From NCBI GenBank assembly GCA_029237695.1, contig CM055272.1, positions 29,336,791-29,400,790 of the forward strand: 64,000 nt of DNA, read 5' to 3'. The notes beneath the pieces are model-generated. The model saw only the letters and a program-made list of their open reading frames with translations, was not told where the DNA came from and did not search any database. The first letter of the stretch is position 1. Each line of letters starts with the position of its first letter. Position numbers and translations under genes: made by a program. The DNA comes from Conchocele bisecta (Eukaryota > Mollusca > Bivalvia > Lucinida > Thyasiridae). Positions 55,286 to 64,000 of the stretch are shown piece after piece.

Positions 55286-56216
55286 CAGGGGTCGACTTAA
55301 GACTTAAAAATCTACAAGCCCACCGGGCCAGTCAGGTTGAAATGTTACAGGCCCGAAGCCAAATTCACAGGCCTGAAACAAAGTCAACTAAATATCACCA
55401 TTTACCGTCAATATCAATCATACAATTGCTTTATAAGAAATAAAATGCTATGCATTACACCAGATTGACTTTCAACAATGTTTTATTTGTACTAACAGCA
55501 TACACATGATTTTAATTTTCTTTTAACAGTAACAGTGTCATCCAATAGAAAAATAATGATTAATAAATATTATTTACTCGGCTACGGGTAACAAAAGCCT
55601 TGGACCCCTAGGTCTTCAACCATCAATTATTGATTTGTCGTGTTCTTTAAGCGAATACATTTTGAAGGATTTATTTCCAGTCACATACGATCCGTGGGTT
55701 TCAAACTTGGAACAAATTTTACAATATAACTTTCCTGTGTTGTGTTCAAGCCATTTAAATTCGGTCATCCATCCCGGCTGAAACGGGCGATTGCGCGACT
55801 TTTCATATTCGCGAGCCATGCGCTGCTTTTCTTCTTCGCTTAACTTAGGCGTCTTGGCCGGGCTGGGGCCGATTGGAACTCGCGAAGAAAAGAACTCCCT
55901 GAGAGTTCTTTGCCTGTCCGCCATGTTGACAGTGAAACCGACGCTGTTTCGTAATAGAGGTTTTCATTAGCCTACTGTTTAGAAACGGACCAATGAGATT
56001 GCATATAACATCGATAAAATAATTGGCCGAGTCTACGTTAACGGTAACTGAAAATATATCGTTTTCGCACGGTTTCACCGGGTACACACGGTAATTTTGT
56101 TATTTGCCGAACCAAATTTCTACTGGCCCGACGGGCTACCTGAAAGGAAGAGTTACAGGCCCGAGAGAGTTTTCACTGGCCTCAGGCCTACGGGCCAGCG
56201 GCTATTTCGACCCCTG
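55286..56216 (-). mobile_element. hAT-like element, 5-bp target duplication, occupied only in copy B
   Basis: Ends CAGGGGTCGA / TCGACCCCTG are inverted over 10 bp. ATTAG at 55281-55285 and 56217-56221 is the duplication; copy A has one ATTAG at 15299-15303 in uninterrupted sequence. Subterminal ACTGGCCCGACGGGC-type motifs occur at both ends. It keeps only the first exon of a transposase-like gene (55616-55924), with a likely AATAAA signal after it at about 55486, so it is an internally deleted derivative. hAT elements usually make 8-bp duplications; 5 bp is a variant. Confidence 0.88.
55616..55924 (-). CDS. Zinc-finger N-terminal fragment of a hAT-derived protein
   Basis: 102 residues from an ATG in a good context (AACATGG). 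Ser/Pro-rich N-terminus, a helical Glu/Arg stretch, then PGWMTEFKWLEH, YCKICSKFETHG and SFKMYSLKEHDKS. A Cys-x2-Cys with later His residues, preceded by W-x-x-x-F-x-W, matches the TTF/BED-like fingers at the start of hAT-derived proteins of the ZNF862 / C17orf113-like group. No catalytic domain or dimerisation region follows, so it could at most bind DNA. The reading frame is intact. Confidence 0.75.
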   Translation of the reverse strand: MADRQRTLREFFSSRVPIGPSPAKTPKLSEEEKQRMAREYEKSRNRPFQPGWMTEFKWLEHNTGKLYCKICSKFETHGSYVTGNKSFKMYSLKEHDKSIIDG

Positions 56217-56844
56217 ATTAGTATATACATGTGTACTGCATTTTCATAGCCAATGTATCAAGTTCTAGGCGACATATTTCTCTTGCTGGTATATTAAACC
56301 ATGGTTTTGTTTCATTCACCTTGTTATGTGCATACCAAACACATATTTAATTTGATATTGCTGTCCAAAATCAAAGTTGTGCTGCTGGCACACTGTCTGA
56401 TGTTGACCATACAGGCAGTTATATCTGATAGCGTTATCACTAAACACGTGGGGTTGTTTACAATGTCGGGTCATGAACTCGGCTCTATGAATGAATTACT
56501 TATGTAACAGCTACGCTCCGCCCGGCAAGTTTGAATCAGTTGTCAGTTGAGTACATTGTATTACTTCAAAAGCACATTTATATTTGTTTTCTTAAATCCA
56601 AATTTTTATAAACCTTTCATAGTTGTATTATCTATGTCTGTGAAATAGTGTACTTATTTGTTCAGTGGTATTTCTAAAATATCTGAAAATGTGTCCCTGA
56701 AGTGAAGCATGCATACAATTATTAAAAAGCCTGCATTTTAGCTGGGGATTTTTTTGTCATTACACCGGTGAATGGTATTGCGTCATCGCAGTCAGCTATG
56801 TAAGTCAATACAAGATGGCGGGCAATATTTACGATGTGGGAACC

Positions 56845-58697
56845 GGTATGACTAAAATAAGAAAAGGTCCCTTTTCTGTCCTTTTCTAACTTCGTGCCTA
56901 AGAAAAGGGCCTATAAAAACCACATTAACGGTTCAAATGAGTGTAAAACAATGTTTATATATGTATGACGATATTTTATTGAGGTACCCATAAAATAAAA
57001 CCCATATCATGAAGAATAAAGATGTTATGCCATTTGAAGTAATCTCGACTCAAAACGTGTATTGAACTATACAAAATGGCGGACAGAAATGGACCTTGTG
57101 TCTAATGTATATTTTGTCAAATGTTGACGTCTTTAATTAAACAGGTTAGCTATTTGTTACATGCGGAATCGGAATATAATTCCGCATGTACAATGAATAT
57201 TTTGTCAACTGTTGACGTCATTTTACACGCCAGGCTATTTTGTACTTTCGGACATCTGCGTAATTTCATGGAGTAAATTTACAGAAAATTGGATAAGTAA
57301 GTTTCCACACATTTACGAGTACATGCGTAATTGGAATATAATTCTGCATTTACTCTGGAATTGTTGTCAACTTTTGACGTCATTTACGATAGTATTGTAA
57401 ATTTTGTGAAATTTGGTTAAGATACGCAGATCCCGAAGATACAAAATCACATGGCGTGTCTCATAGGCCATTTTTTCAACATTTGCAAAACTTTGTTTAA
57501 CTATATGACAGGATCAGAAATAGTTAATATGAAACATTTGTCATACATGTAGGTACGCATACGCCGATAACCGATTGGGACTAACTTCACAATGAAGTTG
57601 GTAATGTTACCATTGGCAAATGTTTCATGTGCACATGCAGAAATGGGGTTTTAACATTTGCAAACATTGTATAACCATCATGGCCTGGGCCGAGGTTATA
57701 AAACTTTAAGTTGAGCACGGAAAAAACACCGGGCCCTGGGTGACACGGAAACATGAAAAAAATGCTAATATATAATAAAATAAATAAAAATGTTGATGTC
57801 ACATTTTCTTTTTCTTTCATGTTAGTAACAGTACTCATGCTTGGTTCCAATATAAGTGTCCTGTATATTTTGATTGATTATTGGTGTTTAACAGTCTATC
57901 AACAGCTAATAACAGCTAATATTATTTAAGGCCGCGCCAACGGTGCATTATATAGTAATATCTTATAGCAATACATTGTTTTCCAAATGATTATTGGTGT
58001 TTAACAGCCTATTTAAGGCCGGGCCAGCGGGTTGGAATAAACCTCCAAACAGAGTTTATATAGGGCCTTTTCTTATCACACAAGTCCTTTTCTGTAAGTT
58101 TTTCAGTCCATTTCTTATAGCACTACATTGGTTTCCAAATGATTATTGGTGTTTAACAGCCTATCAACAGTTAAGGTTATTTAAGGCCAGGCCAGCGAGT
58201 TGGAATAGACCTCTACACAGAGTTTATATAGGCCCTTTTCTTAAGACAGACGTCCTTTTCTGTCTGAAATATAAATTTCAGAGTACATGTGGAATCGGAA
58301 TATAATTCCGCACGTACCCTGGATTTTTATTGGTACATCAATATAATATCATTACACATATAAAAAATCGTTTTACACTCATTAGAACCTTTAATGTGGT
58401 TTTTATAGGCCCTTTTCTTAGACACGAAGTCCTTTTCTGTCCGCCATTTTAAATATTTCAATACATGGTTCGAGTCGAGATTACTTCAAATGGCACAACA
58501 TCTTCATTCTACAAGATATTGGTTTTATTTTATGGGTACCTCAATAAAATATCGTTATACATATATAAACATTGTTTTACACTCATTTGAACCGTTAATG
58601 TGGTTTTTATAGGCCCTTTTCTTAGGCACGAGGTCATTTTCTGTCCTTTTCTTAGAAAAGGACAGAAAAGGGCCCTTTTCTTATTTTAGTCATACCC
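56845..58697. mobile_element. Mutator-like long-TIR element (copy B), without the Harbinger insert
   Basis: Same as 15965-19136 but continuous at the TTA (58555-58557). TGTGGGAACC lies on both sides. 1853 bp. Confidence 0.8.
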
Positions 58698-59240
58698 TGT
58701 GGGAACCACACACGCACACTATATCTCGTATTTTTAAAGAAAATAAGATGTACGTGAATGTAGTGTGTAATTCATTTGGAATTGTTTATTGTTAGGCTTG
58801 CGTGTACCGATTTAATTATTAATGCACAGGTGAACGGGTTCCTAAGGCTAGTCCCTATTCTCATGGATCCGTGCCCCTAAGCACATAAATTCATATTGTG
58901 TGTTATATTCTGATTAATTCCTGAAAATGTATACATCAACATAAAGTTCAAACACTTGACTATGAGTGCACATAAGGAATTAACCAAAATTGTTGTTTAT
59001 GCAAGTCTTAGAGTCCCTAGAAATAACCCACCCAAGTCGCCTAATTGATCTTGAAACTTCTCGTCAGGTTCGTGTCCTACAACTTTTTGCACACTTGAGT
59101 GACATTCCTTGATCACTCGTACAATAAAGAAGTGTTGCTGCCTAGATGAATCAAATGTAAATTTGGTGAAGTTTAGATTCACCTAGAAATCAACATATAT
59201 CACATTTTATGCATCATTCAGATTAAGGAAGTAAATGTAC

Positions 59241-59330
59241 CGTAAAGATTCTAATAGACGCTAGTGCTGTAACGATATACGGTATACCGATAAACTGCAG
59301 TGCGATGGAGACGATTTCACACACGCATTG
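59241..59330. other. End of A/B similarity in copy B, with hAT-like terminal sequence
   Basis: After TACCGTAAAGATTCTAATAGACGC, copy B continues AGTGCTGTAACGATATACGG, which resembles the end of another hAT group, and then joins the satellite at TTTCACACACGCATTG. Copy A has about 3.8 kb between the same two points (19704-23510). Confidence 0.5.
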
Positions 59331-59390
59331 CTCCAAGGGTCCTCTACTGCGCTGTGGCAAATCCACGTTCGTGCTGCCCCTTCTAAGCGC

Positions 59391-59890
59391 NNNNNNNNNN
59401 NNNNNNNNNNNNNNNNNNNNNNNNNNNNNNNNNNNNNNNNNNNNNNNNNNNNNNNNNNNNNNNNNNNNNNNNNNNNNNNNNNNNNNNNNNNNNNNNNNNN
59501 NNNNNNNNNNNNNNNNNNNNNNNNNNNNNNNNNNNNNNNNNNNNNNNNNNNNNNNNNNNNNNNNNNNNNNNNNNNNNNNNNNNNNNNNNNNNNNNNNNNN
59601 NNNNNNNNNNNNNNNNNNNNNNNNNNNNNNNNNNNNNNNNNNNNNNNNNNNNNNNNNNNNNNNNNNNNNNNNNNNNNNNNNNNNNNNNNNNNNNNNNNNN
59701 NNNNNNNNNNNNNNNNNNNNNNNNNNNNNNNNNNNNNNNNNNNNNNNNNNNNNNNNNNNNNNNNNNNNNNNNNNNNNNNNNNNNNNNNNNNNNNNNNNNN
59801 NNNNNNNNNNNNNNNNNNNNNNNNNNNNNNNNNNNNNNNNNNNNNNNNNNNNNNNNNNNNNNNNNNNNNNNNNNNNNNNNNNNNNNNNNN
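59391..59890. other. Assembly gap of 500 N, inside OGA intron 1
   Basis: Exactly 500 N. Left neighbour ends CCCCTTCTAAGCGC; right neighbour begins GCCCCTTCTAAGCGC, so the true gap may be zero or a number of satellite units. Confidence 0.99.
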
Positions 59891-60300
59891 GCCCCTTCTA
59901 AGCGCTAGGGTCAAGGTCACATACTTTGTGCATCTCGAAACAACGCTTGGGTAAATGGCCTATATTTTCTGTTTCCTTGCTTGGATTTGCTTCATATTTC
60001 ACACACGCATTGCTCCAAGGGTCCTCTACTGCGCTGTGGCAAATCCACGTCCGTACTGCCCCTTCTAAGCCCAGGGTCAAGGTCACATACTTTGTGCATC
60101 CCGAAACCTTAACACTCGGGTAAATGGCCTATATTTTCTGTTTCCTTGCTTGGATTTGCTTCATATTTCACACACGCATTGCTCCAAGGGTCCTCTACCT
60201 CTGCTAAGCCCAGGGTCAAGGTCAAATACTTTACGCTCGAAACCTTAACACGCTCTGGTAAATGGCTCATAAATTTTCTCTCCCTTATCCAGCACGTTGT
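59891..60300. repeat. Pearl-type satellite after the gap
   Basis: Two to three units with GGCCTATATTTTCTGTTTCC and TCACACACGCATTGCTCCAA, continuing the array seen before both gaps. A (GTCC)-poor end with GGCATACGTAATATGTCGAG closes it near 60390. Confidence 0.85.
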
Positions 60301-61066
60301 GTTTTCAAATGTGCCCTCGGTTCCTTTGCTGCCACCGGGCGCGCTTCGTTGTCCTCTGACAACTCTTGTTATACACACGGCATACGTAATATGTCGAGGG
60401 GTATATAGTTTTCGTCATTCCATTTGTCCGTCAGATTTGCGTGAACGTTTTTAATTTCTCGGTCCATGCGACCATCTGCTCTAGTATGAAATGAATCTCT
60501 TGTGCGCATCGTCATTTTTCTTTCTGCTGAAATTTGATCATGTGACTTACGGACTGTTCATTATTTGCACATACTGTTACTGCTACTACAAAAGGACGTA
60601 TCTTCGCAGTATGGGCTGGACAATGTAATCCGTGGTATCCCAATTACGGTATGTGGAGTGGAAAAGAAAATATAAACTATTCCATATACTGCCAGTATAA
60701 AATAAGAAAACAATAAACATAACTAAAGTATACATAGCTGCCCATTTTGGTCATGCAGCTCAAAATTGGTTGCCACATTTTGCGCATAATTTATATGCCT
60801 CTCAATCCATGTAATACATCTGCTGTCAAAGGTGGGTGGGTTTTAAGTGGTGGCTTCTAATCAGTTTCATCACATAGGTGTTTGATTTGGATGGAACAAA
60901 TGAACACAAAAACTTGATGAATTTTGAATATTTATTGGTGGGGAAATCACTATAACTGGTTTACTGCAAAGACTGGTTTACCATGAAGACTATCTAGATC
61001 GTTCACCCAACCTTCATGAAGATCAAACCTTGCTTGGTAAATACTAACGTATCTTCTTATTGACAG

Positions 61067-61118
61067 GCTTTTATGGGATACCCTGGACTTCTGAACAGAG
61101 GAAACTGTTGTTTCAATG
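61067..61118 (+). CDS. Protein O-GlcNAcase, exon 2
   Basis: Acceptor TTATTGACAG, then 52 bases completing Gly and encoding FYGIPWTSEQRKLLFQ plus two bases of a Trp codon; donor TG|GTGAGT. Human OGA reads FYGRPW...EQRKELF here. FYG lines the GlcNAc pocket of GH84 enzymes. Phase 1 in, phase 2 out. Confidence 0.93.
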
Positions 61119-61214
61119 GTGAGTATAACATTACTTATTTTCCACTTTAACCCTTACAATGCTGAATAAAAGATTGACGTCTGCTGTTTATTTATTTTTT
61201 TCTCCATTTTTCCT

Positions 61215-61305
61215 CATCAAAAACATGGTTTGACAGCACTTTAGAATCATTTCCAACGGAAATGATTCTAAAGTGCTGTCAAACCATGTTTTACTGATAA
61301 AAGAG
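61215..61305. repeat. Long palindrome in OGA intron 2
   Basis: AACATGGTTTGACAGCACTT and its complement surround ATTTCCAACGGAAAT, with CTTTAGAATCAT in the stem. The stem core resembles the palindromes at 25019-25110 and 44435-44525 although the outer arms differ. Confidence 0.8.
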
Positions 61306-61599
61306 ATCAAATATGACACAGCAGCAGAAAACTATTTTCGTTTCCCGCATTCTAAGGGTTAAAAGAAAGATCTTGGTTTTGTCAGTCTACATATTGTGAC
61401 CCAGTATTTAATATTATGATTGATTGCTGCCTGTAATCATGGTCATGATTTGTGAGTAAAATTATTCTAAAATAAAATCACATGAACTTCCTCAATTGAT
61501 ACATTTACAACATACACACTATGAAGTGAAAATAAACAAAATCTGTTTCTCAGTTTGGGAAGAAAAGACAGTCTGTATGTATGTATTTTCTGGTTACAG

Positions 61600-61697
61600 G
61601 ATGGAAACTATGGGAATGACCACTTACATGTATGGGCCCAAAGATGACGCAAAACATCGGGCGTTTTGGCGAGATCTGTACTCAGTTGAGGAAGCAG
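61600..61697 (+). CDS. Protein O-GlcNAcase, exon 3
   Basis: Acceptor GGTTACAG, 98 bases: completes Trp, then [20 protein letters not shown] and [12 protein letters not shown] plus one base; donor G|GTATGT. Human has TYLYAPKDDYKHR...FWREMYSVEEA. The Lys of PKDD corresponds to human Lys98, which contacts the substrate. Phase 2 in, phase 1 out. Confidence 0.95.
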
Positions 61698-61805
61698 GTA
61701 TGTATTGGTCATATCTTGTCTTTATCAGTCGATGTACGCTATAATAACCTCACTCGGGCCAACCCTCATTACAATAGGAGCTGTAAGTAATCCGGATACA
61801 ACTTG

Positions 61806-62390
61806 CAGAGCTGCCAACTGTTCCGATTGTTCCGGAAAATACATTAGAAATACGGAAGTACGGACACCAATTAAAAAGTATGATTTTTTAAAAAATCAGC
61901 GCGAGAATATCAGCGCGAGAGTAATAATTTTGTTTCACAATTCTGCCAATAAATCCTATTTTTTTATTTATCCGTAATCGTACTCGCCTAGGTGCTTACC
62001 ATTTTGATTCTTATTGTGTAGTAATAGTAGTTTCAAGCCCTCAGTGATATTGATTTCTTCATCACGTAAATTCATAAAATGTCTGCTCCAAAGCGCGCAG
62101 CCAACGAATTTCGTTCGTTTTTATCGAAAGAAGTTAAGAGAACACAGATGTTTATCACTGATTACAGCGAGACATGGCCCCATTTGGTCAAAGCACGGTG
62201 ATAAATTTGCATCTTGTTAACAGTGTAATTGTGTTTTTTTCGATTCGTTATGGTGGCCGAGACGAGGCTCTAAAACATTTACTTCATGTATATAAGTGAG
62301 TACTGATTTGTGTTCCGGAAAACATATGTGGTGTTCCTGAAAATAGTCCCCTTTTTCACTCCCATGTTCCTCATGTGGTTGGCAGCTCTG
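61806..62390. mobile_element. hAT-like MITE in OGA intron 3
   Basis: CAGAGCTGCCAACTGTTCC and inverted GTGGTTGGCAGCTCTG delimit 585 bp. ACTTG is found at both flanks but offset by one base. Internal ATG at 62079 opens 40 codons (to 62201) rich in Lys/Arg, perhaps a remnant of a transposase N-terminus; no family recognised. Confidence 0.6.
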
Positions 62391-62436
62391 TACTTGTAGC
62401 TGAACTTGTTTGTACTATTATCGGTAGTTCATTGTA

Positions 62437-62613
62437 AAGTCGAACCTCTCCGAATGGCCACCTCTACAACAACCATCTCTCTGTATCTGCCAGTAGTTTA
62501 CAGAGCTTCAGGTAAGGGGTGTATAATACACCCCTTATCTGGAGCTCTGTAAACTACTGGCAGATACAGGGAGGTGGTTGTTGTAGAGGTAGCCATTCGG
62601 TGAGGTTCGACTG
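62437..62613. mobile_element. 177-bp near-perfect palindrome, CAGTCGAACCTC family, with nested CAGAGCTCC palindrome
   Basis: TA flanks both sides (62435-62436, 62614-62615). Arms of about 85 bases pair almost fully: ACCTCTCCGAATGGCCACCT on the left and its complement on the right. The central 49 bases (about 62502-62550) are themselves a CAGAGCTTCAGGTAAGG / CCTTATCTGGAGCTCTG palindrome. Confidence 0.8.
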
Positions 62614-62639
62614 TAGTACAGATAATAGTACAAATGAGT

Positions 62640-62917
62640 ATTAACATATTTTATGTACTTATTTTAGCAGAATACATATTGATTATCAACAGTGGGAGTA
62701 CAAAATACTCGCAGCAATGTGAACATATGCATTGATTTTCAAATTGAGTAGTGAAAATACTGTCATACAGTTTAAAATTTACGTACTTGAGCTGAAAATT
62801 GCTGCTCAAATAAGTGAATGTTTTATCATTTGTTCCCTATTTAATGAGGAAGAAAATCAATATGACATTTGTGGGGGTAAAATACTCTTTAAATTCAACA
62901 CTTATCTGGAGCTTTGA
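62640..62917. mobile_element. Copy of the CAGAGCTCCAGA MITE, left end decayed
   Basis: TACTTATTTTAGCAGAATAC, GGGAGTACAAAATACTCGCA and CACTTATCTGGAGCTTTG match 42545-42850. Confidence 0.65.
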
Positions 62918-62929
62918 GTTTATATCCCA

Positions 62930-63110
62930 TATGGACAATAGTTGACTATTTAACCCCCCTACAACAACCACCTCTCTGTAACTGCCAATAGTTTATATCC
63001 CAGATGGACAATAGTTGCCTCTATTTAACCTCCCTACAACAACCACCTCTCTACAACAGCCAGTGTTGTGTCTTCGCATGGGTGGCTATTGTAGAGGTTG
63101 CACTGTATGT
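62930..63110. repeat. Decayed relatives of the CAGTCGAACCTC MITE
   Basis: CTACAACAACCACCTCTCT appears twice and GGTGGCTATTGTAGAGGT once inverted. No intact ends. Confidence 0.55.
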
Positions 63111-63202
63111 CATTTGTAATCTTAGCTATGCCAGCATTAAAATATACTTAACTCTTTCAACACTACAGGCCTGTATAGTGGTATTGCAAACAATGTACAT
63201 GT

Positions 63203-63248
63203 CGATCCAGATTAGCCGGCTCATGACGAGCCGTCTCATCAGGATCTG
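63203..63248. repeat. GAGCCGGCTC-family palindrome in OGA intron 3
   Basis: GATCCAGATTAGCCGGCTCA followed by GACGAGCCGTCTCATCAGGATC, the fourth copy in the window. Confidence 0.7.
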
Positions 63249-63324
63249 AACTTTTTGCAAGTAATTTCATATTTTGGATATACGGTTGTGTTCTTGAGCA
63301 GACATAGAATCAATCAATGAACGA

Positions 63325-63410
63325 TTTGTCCCACAGAGGGATTGGTCATGGTCTAGGAGATATGGCATTGGGATTTAATACTAGAGGTTGTGCGTTCAAT
63401 CCTCACTCTT
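63325..63410 (+). repeat. tRNA-like SINE head abutting an OGA splice acceptor
   Basis: TGGTCTAGGAGATATGGC resembles box A of tRNA-Glu-type promoters and GCGTTCAATCCTC resembles box B, about 40 bases apart. It ends 10 bases or so before acceptor TTGTACAG at 63413-63420, so the pyrimidine tract (TCCTCACTCTTC) may come from the SINE. Confidence 0.5.
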
Positions 63411-63420
63411 CATTGTACAG

Positions 63421-63551
63421 ATAACCTGACCAGCTTGATTGAGGCGGCCGCTGAGAGCAACATCAACTTCGTGTACGCCATTTCTCCCGGCCTCGACATC
63501 TCGTTCTCCAGCTCGAAGGACGTCCAGTTCCTCAAACGCAAGTTGGAGCAG
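63421..63551 (+). CDS. Protein O-GlcNAcase, exon 4
   Basis: 131 bases: completes Asp, then NLTSLIEAAAESNINFVYAI, SPGLDISFSSSKDVQFLKRK and LEQ; donor CAG|GTAACG, phase 0. Human has FIYAISPGLDITFS...LKRKLDQV. The next exon, beyond the window, should carry the catalytic Asp pair (FDDID in vertebrates). Codon use is clearly more G+C-rich here than in surrounding introns. Confidence 0.95.
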
Positions 63552-63587
63552 GTAACGTTCAGGCGTTTTCTCCGTTTCGTAGACCAA

Positions 63588-63855
63588 TATGTGGCTGTGA
63601 CTGCTGTAGAAATTATGTTTATGGGATTTGTGACCAGTGTAGCTCCTGATGTCATAGTACCACAACTTCCTGTAGCCCGATACCGATCTATATTGCTTGT
63701 TAGAAGCAAACCGGTGTTTCATTAATTGAATGGCGGACAGTGTAGATCCTGATCAGACTGTGCAGATGCACAGGCTGATCTGGATCTGCATTGGTCGCAA
63801 AACACATTTTCTGCATTGGTCGCAAAACTCCATTTTCCAATCACAGCCATAGATA
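63588..63855. mobile_element. M-family MITE in the OGA intron after exon 4
   Basis: ATATGTGGCTGTGACTGCTG and inverted CCAATCACAGCCATA are the ends; CAGTGTAGATCCTGATCAGA and GGCTGATCTGGATCTGCAT form the inner palindrome. Part of it (CATTGGTCGCAAAAC) is duplicated. Confidence 0.75.
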
Positions 63856-64000
63856 GAGATTACCATGCTGGTGTATTGTCACATCAAGTTCACCAGGCTC
63901 GGCTTGAGAATTGTAGGAATTCGAAGGCTCGTCGAGGAATTCATACAGTTTCCGAGCCGAGTCTGATAAACTTGATATCAAAAGACACTAGCATGGTATT
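63856..64000. other. OGA intron, truncated by the window edge
   Basis: Contains TACCATGCTGGTGT near the left and ACTAGCATGGTA at the very right, a possible inverted pair of another small element. No exon seen. Confidence 0.35.

Larger units (their letters stand above)
54227..56730. mobile_element. TTAA element, copy B, right end lost and hAT-like insert present
   Basis: TTAA at 54223-54226 and AGGCCCAACAATCGG start as in copy A. Copy B then carries the 931-bp insertion at 55286 and lacks the last 60 bases or so, including the right TTAA. Confidence 0.5.

Noticed and set aside
63396..63725. Reading the whole 111-residue ORF around OGA exon 4 as protein
   Set aside because: Only 63421-63551 matches OGA; the rest is tRNA-like SINE upstream and M-family MITE downstream of a clear GT donor.

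Overview
The window reads as scaffolded nuclear DNA of a mollusc, most likely a heterodont bivalve; the species cannot be named from sequence alone. Reasons: spliceosomal genes with GT/AG introns, a CR1-type LINE, tRNA-like SINEs, very many small DNA transposons, and tandem arrays of about 150-180 bp next to (ACGG)n/(GTCC)n microsatellites, the layout of the bivalve 'pearl' elements. Most of the 64 kb is repeats, and nearly all long ORFs are chance products of repeats.

Only two host genes could be recognised. (1) A homologue of C20orf27 (UPF0687, adipose-secreted signaling protein) lies on the minus strand with three phase-1 exons at 47439-47687, 44211-44339 and 41613-41716; its N-terminal exon was not found. 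(2) The N-terminal part of protein O-GlcNAcase (OGA, GH84) lies on the plus strand: exon 1 at 53215-53281, then exons at 61067-61118, 61600-61697 and 63421-63551. The gene runs off the right edge before the catalytic Asp pair. An identical OGA exon 1 also sits at 5059-5125.

The main structural fact is that about 1-19.7 kb (copy A) and about 48.8-59.3 kb (copy B) are the same locus, very similar over shared stretches but differing by large indels. Two gaps of exactly 500 N (23586-24085, 59391-59890) bound three contigs. Contigs 1 and 2 end in nearly the same satellite sequence, and contig 3 begins with the last 15 bases of it. The simplest reading is that contig 1 is the other haplotype of the right part of contig 2, and that the real order is C20orf27, copy B with OGA exon 1, then OGA exons 2-4.

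The A/B pair acts as a natural occupied-site/empty-site comparison that fixes several transposon boundaries: an element with arrayed inverted ends (A, 10661-13454, 8-bp duplication), a Harbinger-like MITE (A, 17687-18993, TTA), a 931-bp hAT-like element carrying a zinc-finger N-terminus (B, 55286-56216, ATTAG), and a 5.3-kb block with a decayed CR1 LINE present only in A. Elements in both copies include one with arrayed inverted ends (3803-4748 / 51949-52904), a Mutator-like long-TIR element (15965-19136 / 56845-58697) and a TTAA-flanked element.

Region by region: 0-2 kb tandem arrays; 2.3-3.2 kb a 37-bp minisatellite; 5.3-10.6 kb the LINE block; 10.7-13.5 kb the element with arrayed ends and a 177-bp tandem core; 14.2-15.8 kb TTAA element; 16-19.1 kb MULE-like element; 19.7-23.6 kb MITE, tRNA-like SINE and satellite; 24-41 kb MITEs, SINEs with target-site duplications, palindromes and two 'CTCACCTGAGC' elements; 41.6-47.7 kb C20orf27; 45-50 kb tandem arrays; 50-59 kb copy B; 60-64 kb OGA exons and repeat-filled introns. 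No CRISPR, operon, rRNA or functional tRNA gene was seen.
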